This document shows, piece after piece, positions 26,981-36,432 of a DNA stretch of 64,000 bases. How positions within the stretch are numbered: position 1 is the first letter of the stretch; every line of letters starts with the position of its first letter. The translations under genes were made by a program, and so were the position numbers. This DNA comes from Gammaproteobacteria bacterium (GTDB lineage Bacteria > Pseudomonadota > Gammaproteobacteria > Pseudomonadales > JAUIET01): the NCBI GenBank assembly GCA_030429735.1, contig JAUIET010000011.1:1-64000 (forward strand). Reading direction: 5' to 3'. Under the pieces are notes generated by a model, which searched no databases, was not told where the DNA came from, and worked only from the letters and a program-made list of their open reading frames with translations.

Positions 26981-28231
26981 TTGAAATCAAAACTATTGCT
27001 TGAATACTCACAGGAGAGTGGCCAGTGTCGCTGGTTGCGCTACCTGGACAGCGGCGCGGCCGAGCTGCCGGCTCACACTGGCGACCTGCAAGACTTTTTC
27101 GCGGCATTGGAACATCAGTCCGCAGAAATTCTGATGGTGCTGAACAGCCCTGCGGTCACAGTTCGAACAGTTTACTTCGAGCCTGGCGACCGCAAGCACA
27201 TACTAAAAACAGCCCGTTACGAGCTAGAGGAAAGCCTGGCCAGCGACGTTGATGATTTGCATTTTGCGTTCGCCAAACCCGAGGAAGCCTGTATTGATAT
27301 CGCCGTGATAGGCCGCCAGGTGCTGAGCGACTTGCTTGAACCGTTTACAGCGCATGGGGTGACCATAGCAGCACTAATGCCATTTCATCAGCTGTTACCT
27401 GCCTTGCACGATACTGAGCAGGCCGCGAATACGTGGCTGGTTAATGCTGACCAAAACGGTCTTACTGTGTATTTAGGCGGTAAGCAATACTTTACATCCA
27501 GCTATGCGCATGCGCACATAGCCTGGCAAGCAGCCACCCAACAGCAAGATGCATTACCTGATCACATCGTTGTATATGAAGACAATGCAGAGGTAGGCAC
27601 GGCCAGTCTGGACAGTGTGCCCGCCGGACTCGCGTCACTCATCGATCAACAACACAAGCCCTGGTTTGTCGATAGCCGCTGGGCGCTATTAAGAAAGGGT
27701 GCGATCAATTTACTGCAGGGTGAATTCAGCCCGGCCGTCGCCTGGGACAAAATCTGGCACTACTGGCGCGTTCCCACTTTCCTGTTTATCGCAGGCTTGT
27801 GTGTTTATACGCTTGCCGCGTTTCTTCAAAACCAGCGTTTGCAAGCAGACAATGTGCATCTTCGCCAACAAATGATGGCTGTGTATCAGCAAACGTTTCC
27901 CAACAGCCAGGTCAGCGACCCTGAAGCGCAAATGCGCTCGCAACTGCAGAAATTTTCCGGTGGATCGGTTAGCTCTGCGTTTTTGCCGCTGTTTTACCGT
28001 GCTGCCGAAGCGCTGAATACGTTTGAGGGGCTGAATCTTTTGAACATCAATTTTGACAGCCGCAACAATGAGATGCGAGCTGATCTATTGGCCAAGCAGT
28101 TTCAAGATCTTGAGCAAATACGATTGAAGCTCGATGCCGCTGGAATAGCGGCACAATTGGTCAGCAGCAATAGCGTTGACGGCAGCGAGCGTGCCCGCAT
28201 GAAGTTCAGTTTCAAGGCAGGTGCACGCTAA
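26981..28231 (+). CDS. gspL: type II secretion protein GspL
   Basis: A 416-residue bitopic protein. The cytoplasmic actin-like domain (about residues 1-250) binds GspE, one transmembrane helix follows (VPTFLFIAGLCVYTLAAFL, about 262-280), and the periplasmic ferredoxin-like domain (about 320-416) pairs with GspM. The likely start is TTG at 26981, about 50 bp after gspK. It overlaps gspM by 1 bp. Confidence 0.88.
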   Translation: MKSKLLLEYSQESGQCRWLRYLDSGAAELPAHTGDLQDFFAALEHQSAEILMVLNSPAVTVRTVYFEPGDRKHILKTARYELEESLASDVDDLHFAFAKPEEACIDIAVIGRQVLSDLLEPFTAHGVTIAALMPFHQLLPALHDTEQAANTWLVNADQNGLTVYLGGKQYFTSSYAHAHIAWQAATQQQDALPDHIVVYEDNAEVGTASLDSVPAGLASLIDQQHKPWFVDSRWALLRKGAINLLQGEFSPAVAWDKIWHYWRVPTFLFIAGLCVYTLAAFLQNQRLQADNVHLRQQMMAVYQQTFPNSQVSDPEAQMRSQLQKFSGGSVSSAFLPLFYRAAEALNTFEGLNLLNINFDSRNNEMRADLLAKQFQDLEQIRLKLDAAGIAAQLVSSNSVDGSERARMKFSFKAGAR

Positions 28232-28713
28232 TGGGCAAGTTTAATCTTGAATGGTTTCATGCGCTTGAGAGACGCGAGCAGTGGATGGTATTACTCGGAG
28301 GTATCGCGCTGGTCTTGTACTTGTTTTACATCATTTTGTGGCGGCCACTGTCCGCTGAGAACATCAGTCTTCAAAAGCGCAATGCCAGCGCCAGTGAGAC
28401 TTTGCAATGGATGCGCAACAGTGCTGCTTTTATCAAGCAGCAACAACAGTCCAATGCGCCCAGCCGTCCAACTGGGCAAAGTTTGTCTCAGTTGTTGAAT
28501 GCTTCAGTCGCAAGCAGTGGCCTGCGTTTCAGTCGTTTTCAGCCGCGCGGCAACGACAAAGCACAAGTCTGGTTCGAAAACGCCAGTTTCGCCGCAGTGT
28601 TTCTCTGGCTGCAGGATTTATCCGCGCAGAATGTTGTTGTGAGCAATATCAGCATCAGCAGTACTGCCCAGGGTGGTGTAGTCAGCGCGTCCCTTCAATT
28701 GCAAAAGATGTGA
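28231..28713 (+). CDS. gspM: type II secretion protein GspM
   Basis: A 160-residue bitopic protein with a cytoplasmic start, one transmembrane helix (WMVLLGGIALVLYLFYIILW) and a periplasmic ferredoxin-like domain (LNASVASSGLRFSRFQPRG). It forms the inner-membrane platform with GspL and is directly coupled to both neighbours. Confidence 0.92.
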   Translation: MGKFNLEWFHALERREQWMVLLGGIALVLYLFYIILWRPLSAENISLQKRNASASETLQWMRNSAAFIKQQQQSNAPSRPTGQSLSQLLNASVASSGLRFSRFQPRGNDKAQVWFENASFAAVFLWLQDLSAQNVVVSNISISSTAQGGVVSASLQLQKM

Positions 28714-29501
28714 TGAGCTCGTTCTTCAATCGACGCAGTAAACTGATACTGAGTATTGGCTTTGTCGTAGCATTATTTGCCAGTGCCCCTGCACGTGAGG
28801 CAGTGTCTGCTATGGGGTTGGATCGATTCGGAGTCTACCTGAATGGCATCAGTGGCTATTGGCACAATGGTCATGCGCAACGAATTCAGGTGCAGCTGCC
28901 CGACTACGCGGTTCGTATTCACTCAGTGGATTGGGATATTAGTGCCTGGCGCTTGTTACTGGGACAACTGGCGGCGGATATCACGGGCGAGTTTGCTGGA
29001 AAACCTGTGCAGCTCTTTTTTGTACAGTCTTTGTTTGGGCAAACTCAGATCAGAGACCTGTCTTTGGAGGTAGGCTCAAGTGATCTCCAGCCTTTGTTGA
29101 GTTCGCTGTTGATTCCACTGAGCGGTGAGCTCCAGGCGCAAGGCATTAATCTGGTCTATAAAGGCGGCTGGCTCAGTTCCGCATCCGGAAAACTGCAACT
29201 GCGCAACGTGTCTGCAGCAATGCCGGCGGCAACGATTAACGCAGGCAGCGCGTTGCTTGACCTGAGTATGCCGGAAACTGCCAAGACAGCGGGTGCACCG
29301 CTTTGGTTAACCATAGCGTCCTACCAGGGCGCATACGGTTTGTCGGGTCGTGTTGAACTACTGCCCAACCGGGAATACAGGCTGGACCTGGCCAGTGAGC
29401 CCGACGGCACAATAGAACCAATGATCCTGCAGCAAATGGGCGTTTTATTGGGTCCGCCGCTGCAGGGGAAATACCGCTTCCAATATGAAAGCGCGTTTTA
29501 A
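28713..29501 (+). CDS. gspN: type II secretion protein GspN
   Basis: A 262-residue bitopic protein of the GspN family, present in only some type II systems. It has an N-terminal transmembrane helix (KLILSIGFVVALFASAPA) and a beta-rich periplasmic domain with VDWDISAWRLLLGQLAADIT and a C-terminal GKYRFQYESAF. The ATG at 28713 overlaps the gspM stop; the longer frame upstream is the shadow of gspM. It is the last gsp gene; gspO (prepilin peptidase) is not in the window. Confidence 0.88.
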   Translation: MSSFFNRRSKLILSIGFVVALFASAPAREAVSAMGLDRFGVYLNGISGYWHNGHAQRIQVQLPDYAVRIHSVDWDISAWRLLLGQLAADITGEFAGKPVQLFFVQSLFGQTQIRDLSLEVGSSDLQPLLSSLLIPLSGELQAQGINLVYKGGWLSSASGKLQLRNVSAAMPAATINAGSALLDLSMPETAKTAGAPLWLTIASYQGAYGLSGRVELLPNREYRLDLASEPDGTIEPMILQQMGVLLGPPLQGKYRFQYESAF

Positions 29502-29527
29502 ACTGCCGACCGTTGATCGATAAGACG

Positions 29528-30820
29528 ATGGCTCTCTCCGAGTTGCTTGATATTTTATGCTGCCCTGACAGCGGCGAACACCTGCAACTGACAGATACTG
29601 GTCTTGCATCGTCGGCGGTGGATTACCCAGTAGTAGATAAGAACCTGGCCTGCCTGTACTCCAATCCATCGGTCACCCGGTTTCAGTGGGGCAGCAAGAT
29701 TAAGCATTTTTTTGACAGCGAACGAGAGCACCTGAAACAGATGCAGCAATTGGCGCAAACCTGTTCGCTTGCCAGCACGCGCAAGCGAATTAGTCTGCAA
29801 CACGAGGCCAGGCACAAGAACCTCGCGCTCATGCAGAAGATGCTGTCTGCCTGGATTCCGGACAAAGCTCTGCCCGTGGCGCAGTCCAGTCAGCAAATAT
29901 ACTCTTACTTTGAATTGCTGTTTCGTGATTGGTGCTGGGGAGATGAGCTGCGGCCGTATATCGATTATTGTGTTTCCGCACTTGGTGCTCAACATTGTGA
30001 ACGAGTGTTGGTGCTTGGCAGTGGCGCGGGTGGGCTGAGCTATCATTTGGCCAATGCATTGGCGCAATCGAGATTGATATCTATTGAGCACAATCCGTTT
30101 CTTGCGCTGGCCTCCCACCATATCATGCAAGGCAAGTTATTAAAGATTCATGACTACAGCCTGTATCCAACTGAGCTTGCAGGCAGTTCGACCAAGTGGG
30201 AAATAAAGCAAGCGCCCTTGCAACACGAAAATCATGTACAACTGTTGGCCACGTACCCAAAGCTTCCATTGTTAGAGAAAAGTGTCGACGCGATCATCGC
30301 ACCCTGGTTTTTCGATATTCTGGACATTCCCTTTGATGCGGCTTTGCAAGCGTGCACCCGCTTTCTAAAGCCGAAAGGGAAGTTGGTGTTTATGGGGCCA
30401 GCTAACGTGCATAAGCCGCACTATGATGAGCAGTATTGCAGCGATGAAATTCGTGAGCTGCTTTGCCAGCAGTTTGCCACGGTAGACCTTACACAGCAAA
30501 GCCTGACGTATCTGGATAACCCTACTGCGTCGCAGCGCCGGCTGGAGAGTGTGGCATTTGCTGTTGCAGCCGAACCGATTTACTCGGAGTACTCGCGTGA
30601 GACATCAATGCCAAAAGATCTTGTCTATACGCCGGAGCTGAACCAGTACAAGCTGAAAACTGCAACTATTCATCAAATACTCGCTTGCATCGACCAATCC
30701 ATTTCGGTGAATGAACTAGCAGATTTGCTGGTCAGTCGATTCGGTTTTGAAGCGCATGAATCATCGCATTATGCAGCTGCGTTTATTGCCGAAATACAAT
30801 CGGGTATTAAACAGGGCTAG
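29528..30820 (+). CDS. Trm112-like plus class I SAM methyltransferase-like protein
   Basis: A 430-residue protein of unknown substrate. Residues 1-60 look like a Trm112/zinc-ribbon-type domain (LLDILCCPDSGEHLQL, then VDYPVVDKNLACLY). A class I methyltransferase domain follows with motif I VLVLGSGAGGLSYHLANAL, the acidic residue in LISIEHNPF and a post-motif (DAIIAPWFFDILDIPF). The last 70 residues (YTPELNQYKLKTATIHQI onward) look like a small helical PqqD-like domain. The start ATG 29528 is chosen over TTG 29513; no good ribosome site is visible. It follows gspN by 26 bp and overlaps the oppositely oriented DUF1501-like gene by 14 bp at their 3' ends. Methyl transfer is likely; a link to secretion is only positional. 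Confidence 0.7.
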   Translation: MALSELLDILCCPDSGEHLQLTDTGLASSAVDYPVVDKNLACLYSNPSVTRFQWGSKIKHFFDSEREHLKQMQQLAQTCSLASTRKRISLQHEARHKNLALMQKMLSAWIPDKALPVAQSSQQIYSYFELLFRDWCWGDELRPYIDYCVSALGAQHCERVLVLGSGAGGLSYHLANALAQSRLISIEHNPFLALASHHIMQGKLLKIHDYSLYPTELAGSSTKWEIKQAPLQHENHVQLLATYPKLPLLEKSVDAIIAPWFFDILDIPFDAALQACTRFLKPKGKLVFMGPANVHKPHYDEQYCSDEIRELLCQQFATVDLTQQSLTYLDNPTASQRRLESVAFAVAAEPIYSEYSRETSMPKDLVYTPELNQYKLKTATIHQILACIDQSISVNELADLLVSRFGFEAHESSHYAAAFIAEIQSGIKQG

Positions 30821-32438
30821 TAATCGTACCGGCAACAATGGGTTCGAATGCTGTAAGCGTGTCAATCATGCCGCCCAGAGCAGTGGGGAATACCGACGCG
30901 TACTGACCCTGTTCGCCGTGCAATGCCATGTAATTCATGATCACAGTTTCAACCAGCAGATTGACGTTGTTGGCGGCTGGTGTAGAGGCAGTCTCCACGG
31001 AAGCGTCAGCGCGCATATAGCCTATTTGCTGGTGCAGCGCCTGTTCTTCTGGCGTTGCACCTATCAACACCGGTCGCCTGCCAGGGTTATAGACAAGAAA
31101 AAACGAAGCCGCGGTTGAGGAGTTATCACCTGTCCATTCGCCCTTGCCTCTACCTTCTACCGAATTATCTATGGTGCCGTTGCTGGACAGGGAGCCGTCG
31201 CTGCACACGTACATCATCAGCGGAATACCCGTTTGATGCGCGTATTCAAGGCAGGCGCCCATGCAGCGGCCAGCGCGCAGATCGCGTACCTCGCCGGTGG
31301 CTCGTGCCCCACCATGATAGTCGTAGCCGCCCATGGTGACCGTTCCTGCTCCCGCGAACCCGTCGATAACCATCTTCATTACGGATGCCGTCTTTCTAAA
31401 TTCGCTATCGCCGTCAAATTCCGCTTCCGTGAATATACCGCCATTGTCATTGACAATCACGGGGTTCGCACCCAGTCGGTCATCCGGGTTTATCTGCGAA
31501 GGATCGCCAAAACGCTCGGCAAGATCAGCGCTCTTGACGTAGGCACAACGTACCTGGTCAATCAGTTCAGCATTGTTCGCTTGCCCGGTACTAACGCGCG
31601 ACATTTTTGCGTCGCTGATACGGTAAACCGATTCCATAACCGCAACAGCCTCTGCCTGGGACAGTGCACCGAAATCGCCAACATCCACCATGCCGGTGAC
31701 ATCGCTTGGCCGGTCGACCTTGGTTGGACGAATGGCCGGGTTGATCAGGTTAGCAGGCGCCATGGAATTGCCGCCTGAATCGGAGTTACGTGAGCCTATC
31801 AATGTGACGAGCGAGCCATCAGCACCGTTCGCACCCATACCGGCCCGCGCAATTCCGTACATGGGGTTGTGTGGGTTGTTGCCCGTGTCGTTGTCAGATC
31901 GCGCCGGGATAACGGCACCATTGATGTTGCCACTGGCAACCGCATTGGGCGCTTTCTCCAGAATGCCGCGCAAGAACGCACTGTCACTGTGAAACGCCAG
32001 GCCCAGTGAGGTATCAGTGTGATCACCATTGCTGGTCGTCGTAGGCGTGGCCTCGGCAACACCGGGCACCATATCGCCCGGCAAACCCAGCTTGCTATAC
32101 CCAGCGGTAGACAGAAAATCCATTTGCCCACCCTGGCCGCCCACCAACACATTGGAGCCGGCCATGTTGGCACCACCTGCGAGGTCAAAGCAGATGAACG
32201 GAATTTTACCGGCGCCTTGTGTTGCAATCCCACAAGCGGCCACTTCAGCCGCTACATCGGCCGACAGTGCGTAGGCCTGACGAGGGCTGGCAAACAGGCT
32301 GAACAGCGAGGAACCCACCATAGTTCCGGTACCCGCCGCAAAACCCTGGGCGATGAACTGGCGCCGCGTTTTTGGTTTTGCATGACAGGGATGCCTGAGT
32401 GGCTCATTAAGACCAAAAAATTTTCTGCGCTGTGACAT
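30807..32438 (-). CDS. Tat-exported DUF1501-like protein
   Basis: A 543-residue protein with a twin-arginine signal (KTRRQFIAQGFAAGTGTMVG, cleavage near RQAYA), so it is exported folded. The mature part resembles the DUF1501 sulfatase-like fold: PFICFDLAGGANMAGSNVLV near the start and TVTMGGYDYHGGARATGEVR in the middle, where DUF1501 proteins have a conserved GxDxH. CGGAG precedes the chosen ATG. It is the last of three minus-strand genes, after a mono-haem protein and a LamG di-haem lipoprotein. In planctomycetes, DUF1501 proteins are paired with haem proteins of the DUF1592/1585 type, and the same pairing appears here. The catalytic activity is unknown. Confidence 0.7.
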   Translation of the reverse strand: MSQRRKFFGLNEPLRHPCHAKPKTRRQFIAQGFAAGTGTMVGSSLFSLFASPRQAYALSADVAAEVAACGIATQGAGKIPFICFDLAGGANMAGSNVLVGGQGGQMDFLSTAGYSKLGLPGDMVPGVAEATPTTTSNGDHTDTSLGLAFHSDSAFLRGILEKAPNAVASGNINGAVIPARSDNDTGNNPHNPMYGIARAGMGANGADGSLVTLIGSRNSDSGGNSMAPANLINPAIRPTKVDRPSDVTGMVDVGDFGALSQAEAVAVMESVYRISDAKMSRVSTGQANNAELIDQVRCAYVKSADLAERFGDPSQINPDDRLGANPVIVNDNGGIFTEAEFDGDSEFRKTASVMKMVIDGFAGAGTVTMGGYDYHGGARATGEVRDLRAGRCMGACLEYAHQTGIPLMMYVCSDGSLSSNGTIDNSVEGRGKGEWTGDNSSTAASFFLVYNPGRRPVLIGATPEEQALHQQIGYMRADASVETASTPAANNVNLLVETVIMNYMALHGEQGQYASVFPTALGGMIDTLTAFEPIVAGTITSPV

Positions 32439-32491
32439 TCGAGACTCCGGTGGTACGCGTGGTGCGAACGGCTTATGCTTAAGCTTAGCGT

Positions 32492-34957
32492 TTATTGGAT
32501 CAACATGGCGGCACTGCCCAGTACGGCGGCACAAACACCTTTGGCAGCTGGCCGGGTTTGTGATGCACTGCACGTCGCGTTGCTACTGCCGGTACCGCCA
32601 CACAATCGATCAAAAAGACTGTCTAACTCGGCCTCGGTCGCTGCCGCATCGGGTTGGGTGCTGAGTCCTGACCCAATCACAGCATTCACCATTGGTGTTG
32701 TGACCAGATTGCGCTGCGCGGGGGCCAGACTTGTATCAAAATTCATACCAGGGAAAAATCCTGGGTTACTCTCCACCAGGGCGTCGCAGTAGCCAATACC
32801 AAGTTGTGTGATCGACATCTGGTGCGACGACAGAAAAGTGGCGATGTCCGATACCGCAGGCAGGGCTTTGCGAATGTCTGCAAATGTCGATTGCAAAGCC
32901 GGTTCTCCCGCAATGTTGATGCCGGTGATTTCGGCCATGGTCGCACTGATCGCGTCGAATGTACGAACGCCAATTTCCGATCCACCTTGGCCCTCCAGAC
33001 TGGCAGGTATTACCACCGGTGTGCCTGGCACGGTGACATTGGAGTTACTGCCCAATACGCTGAAGGTTAAGAAGAACTCGTCCGCATCGGCACCTTTTTC
33101 AAGGCCGACGATGGTTCCCAGCGTTGACAGTACCTGATTGTTTTCTGTGATCGTTGTGTCGAGGCTTGCGTAGGATTGACCTACCGATGTTTCCCTTCCG
33201 TTGATGCCAATGCGCATGCCCTGTAAGGCGATGGCATCCGGGCTCGCTGCGCTGTCCAGCGTGACGTAATAAGGTTTGTTAAACAGGTAGGAGTAGCTAT
33301 CAAACTGGCTCACTTCAAACACTATGTAACTCTCTGGTGTACTCACCAGATCCGAAATGCTGAACAGCAGGAAAAATTTCTGACCCACACCTACGTCGTA
33401 ATTCAGAGTCACTTGTTCCGGGCTAAGCACGCGGTTGTGAATAGCGACCATGCGAATCACACCGTCCCATAATCGATTGCTCGACACTTCGTTACCTAGC
33501 ACGAACGCGTAAGTGTCGTTCCAGTCGGCCAGGGTGCCGCCTGGCATTGGGTCAGTGTCACCGGTTGAGATGCCGTTAACATAAATCTCGCGTCCATCAA
33601 CAGGGTCATAGGTCACCACCACATGTTGCAAGGTTGCCTGCAAATCCTCGTCATCAGAGTCAGTCGACATGGCCGGTGTTCCGTTTGCGCCGGTATTGCT
33701 GCTGCGATTGAGGAACTCGTAGTTATATTGGGTCTGGCCCAGCGTGAAATTGCGCGCATCAGTACCTGCCGAGTAACTGACAATACGCGCCGGGTCTTCT
33801 GCATCGCCCTGAGTTACGTTGCCGGGTGCAACCCAGGCTTCGATGCTGTACTCGCCGGTGGCGGAGATCAGGTCAAACAGTTTGCGGCTGTCGGCAGTGG
33901 TGCCCTGCGCTTTGCCATCGATAATACGGATACCCCAACCACCAACCCACTCGACGTTGCCGCTCAATGTAAGGTTCAGATCAGGACTAACGCCAGACGT
34001 GTCAAACGCGGTACTGCCTTCGCCGCTTTGAAATTCGTACTTGGCAATCACGTTGTCTTCATGTCGGCCGCCACTGTTGGCTACAATGCCATCGCTGAGT
34101 GTCAGCGCCTTGCTTAACAGCAAAGCAGCATCGGGCTGCGTGATGGCGATGCCATCGGCCATCGTTGTTATCTGCGCTTGCATATCGTTGGCGTCGTTCT
34201 GGCAGGTGCTTGTCCAGCAATTGTGAAACTCGTTACGCAGCCTGAGCACAAAACGCGAATTTGCAGGCGTATCCAGATCCATTTTGCTTTGTGCAGCGTC
34301 ATAGGCATCCTGCGCATCGCTTACCGCAAAGTAGGGTGTTTGGGGGATGCTGGCATCCGGGGTATGACAGTTTACACAATGTGCTGTGAGCAGCGGGTGT
34401 ACGGTGCTGGCGAAACTGGTATCTCCTACATCAGCGGGGTAGTTCTTACTTGCGCCAGCATCTTTAATCGGAGGTGGTGTAAGCGCGATTACGTTTGCGG
34501 TACCGCCTTGTGTGTCGTTTGCCCAGTCAGTGATGTAGCCTTCGATGATTGTGGCGCAAGCCGATACAGCCGCTGAATCACTGCCTTGCCAGCAGTTATG
34601 ACCCTCTGCGACCTTGGTGACCATGCGCGAGTTGACCGGTATACCCAAATCAACGATCCCGTTGGCTGCGCTGTACGCCATATTAACGTCGTCGGTGCGA
34701 ACAAAGGACGGCGCTTGCCCGCCGGCCGTGTGACACCCACCGCAGCGATCTTCATCACGCAGGTTCTCCCAAACATGTATCCTAAAAGCTTGTACATCGG
34801 CGGTTTGAGGTTCGGGGCCAGTATAGGCATTGCCATTGCCGCCACCATCACCAGTGGCTGGATTGACGGTGGGCGGAGTGCCGCTGCCACCGCTACAGGC
34901 TTGCAATGCAAACAGTGCGGCGATAATAGCCCAGTGTGGGAAGCGTTTGTTCATCAT
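32492..34957 (-). CDS. LamG-domain di-haem c-type lipoprotein
   Basis: An 821-residue lipoprotein (signal ending LFALQAC, Cys21). Two c-type haem sites are visible, CGGCH at 72-76 and CVNCH at 194-198, each followed by a matching NCW...C segment, so the N-terminal third appears to be an internal duplication of a cytochrome-like module. About residues 330-520 form a LamG/concanavalin-like domain (GEYSIEAWVAP, LQHVVVTYDPVDGREIYVNG). The C-terminal third is unassigned and ends in a Cys-containing segment. It lies 53 bp upstream of the DUF1501-like gene and 10 bp downstream of the mono-haem protein gene, in one operon. A cell-surface redox or carbohydrate-binding role is inferred. Confidence 0.75.
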   Translation of the reverse strand: MMNKRFPHWAIIAALFALQACSGGSGTPPTVNPATGDGGGNGNAYTGPEPQTADVQAFRIHVWENLRDEDRCGGCHTAGGQAPSFVRTDDVNMAYSAANGIVDLGIPVNSRMVTKVAEGHNCWQGSDSAAVSACATIIEGYITDWANDTQGGTANVIALTPPPIKDAGASKNYPADVGDTSFASTVHPLLTAHCVNCHTPDASIPQTPYFAVSDAQDAYDAAQSKMDLDTPANSRFVLRLRNEFHNCWTSTCQNDANDMQAQITTMADGIAITQPDAALLLSKALTLSDGIVANSGGRHEDNVIAKYEFQSGEGSTAFDTSGVSPDLNLTLSGNVEWVGGWGIRIIDGKAQGTTADSRKLFDLISATGEYSIEAWVAPGNVTQGDAEDPARIVSYSAGTDARNFTLGQTQYNYEFLNRSSNTGANGTPAMSTDSDDEDLQATLQHVVVTYDPVDGREIYVNGISTGDTDPMPGGTLADWNDTYAFVLGNEVSSNRLWDGVIRMVAIHNRVLSPEQVTLNYDVGVGQKFFLLFSISDLVSTPESYIVFEVSQFDSYSYLFNKPYYVTLDSAASPDAIALQGMRIGINGRETSVGQSYASLDTTITENNQVLSTLGTIVGLEKGADADEFFLTFSVLGSNSNVTVPGTPVVIPASLEGQGGSEIGVRTFDAISATMAEITGINIAGEPALQSTFADIRKALPAVSDIATFLSSHQMSITQLGIGYCDALVESNPGFFPGMNFDTSLAPAQRNLVTTPMVNAVIGSGLSTQPDAAATEAELDSLFDRLCGGTGSSNATCSASQTRPAAKGVCAAVLGSAAMLIQ

Positions 34958-34967
34958 AATCTTGACC

Positions 34968-36209
34968 TTAGTTTCCCATGCAATGTACGGCAGATTCAGC
35001 GTACACCTGTTTCAGCTGGTAGCCGCTCTTGAAATTACTGAGAATCGATTCAAAGGCGCTGCGGTCGGCCTCGGCGGGGTCGCGCAGACACACTTGCTTA
35101 AACACTTTTTTAACCTGGCATTGCGCGAAGGCTTCGCTGGCGGCTAACTCCTGCCCCATGGACGCTGCACCCGTTCCTTCACCCGGCAGGCTTTGATCCC
35201 ATCCGAGCACCTCAGCGTTAGGACCCTCGCGCCAGTAATTCGTCCAGCGGTCATCGGTGGTGATAAAGCCGTGGGGGAAGGTGGTCTCGTTGTTAAAATA
35301 CTTCGGGTCTACCTGATTGGGGGTGTACTGCAGAAATCCGTTATTGCCTTCATCATCACCATCTGCATTGACAAAGTCGTAGTAGGCGAATGCTTGCGCC
35401 ATAGGGTCCATGCCACTGTGGCACCCTACACAACTGTTTAAGAACAGGCGGCTATCACCGCCTGGACTGCGGCTAACGTCCTGGCGAATTCTATCGCTTG
35501 GGCGCGTGGTGTCTTTGACCTGCTCCATGTCATTGCACAAATGATTCAGCAGCGTAAATCGGAACATCGCACGATTGGTACCATCAATAAAGAATGCTTT
35601 GGCGGCGGCCCGCGTGGTCATCACGCCCGCCGCACCGGCGGCCGGAGTACCGATCACGTTTGTTTGCGTGTCATTGATCAGCACAGCGGGGTCACTCAAA
35701 TCTGCGTTGTTCTGTTCAATCCCCTCATAGTGCGCATTGCTGGTAGTGGAGTAAGCTTGTACACCGGCCAGACTGGCGTGGTTGGTATTCCCCACATAAA
35801 TGGTGTTGCTGGAGAGTATTTCTCTGAAATCGCGATTGTCACGTACCATGCCGATAATAGTAGCTGTGTAGTCGTTTAGCGGCGCAAACGGATCGAAGTC
35901 AATATTTGTCCATGGTGTGGCCAGATTTTTCAAGGTGACCGAGTAAAAAGAGCGATTGTCCATCGCACGATAAGCGGCATCCACCGCTGAGCGCCCACCG
36001 ATGCCGTTGATGTCATCCGTCATGTCGCTGAGCACGTTTGGCGACGGTGGAACGCCGGCAATGCGGTCGTGTATGCGCTTTGCCTGATCAACCGGACCGG
36101 CGTGTGCAAGGTCTGCAATGCTACCCAGGATTATGATGAGCAGACCGATCGAAAAGTTGGCTAGCCAGTGAACGAAAGGTGTTGATGTGGTCTGCGTAGC
36201 CATAATCAT
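34968..36209 (-). CDS. exported mono-haem c-type protein (DUF1585/1592-like)
   Basis: A 413-residue protein with an N-terminal hydrophobic segment (FSIGLLIIILGSIADLAHA) that serves as signal peptide. One haem motif, CVGCH, lies at residues 260-264, followed by SGMDPMAQAFAYYDF. The C-terminal part with FKSGYQLKQVYAESAVHC resembles the end of planctomycete-type DUF1585 proteins. The ATG at 36209 has an AGAG ribosome site; a second ATG at 36203 is possible. It is the first gene of the three-gene minus-strand operon. Confidence 0.72.
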   Translation of the reverse strand: MIMATQTTSTPFVHWLANFSIGLLIIILGSIADLAHAGPVDQAKRIHDRIAGVPPSPNVLSDMTDDINGIGGRSAVDAAYRAMDNRSFYSVTLKNLATPWTNIDFDPFAPLNDYTATIIGMVRDNRDFREILSSNTIYVGNTNHASLAGVQAYSTTSNAHYEGIEQNNADLSDPAVLINDTQTNVIGTPAAGAAGVMTTRAAAKAFFIDGTNRAMFRFTLLNHLCNDMEQVKDTTRPSDRIRQDVSRSPGGDSRLFLNSCVGCHSGMDPMAQAFAYYDFVNADGDDEGNNGFLQYTPNQVDPKYFNNETTFPHGFITTDDRWTNYWREGPNAEVLGWDQSLPGEGTGAASMGQELAASEAFAQCQVKKVFKQVCLRDPAEADRSAFESILSNFKSGYQLKQVYAESAVHCMGN

Positions 36210-36432
36210 GAATGCGGTCTCTTGCGGTTCAACTGCTTGAAGCTGCCTGCAGATTAGATCAGTGCAGGGATTTCCGGCGTGACGCCGTGCACACCCCATC
36301 ACTTGAGCGCTCAAATAGTAATCAAACCGTGAGGGCCTGCACAGTTTGATCAACTCGTGCCTGGAAGTAGCTGATCAGTTATTCATCCGAACTAAACTGT
36401 GTTTTGTTTACGCGTTACCGGCAGGCATCATC
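36210..36432. promoter_or_regulatory. divergent promoter region with a 12-bp palindrome
   Basis: This 223-bp region separates the minus-strand haem operon from the plus-strand HzsA-like gene. TTGAGCGCTCAA at 36303-36314 is a perfect palindrome near the middle, a plausible operator. A CGGCG/CGCCG hairpin lies just to its left. No regulator gene is adjacent. Confidence 0.4.
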
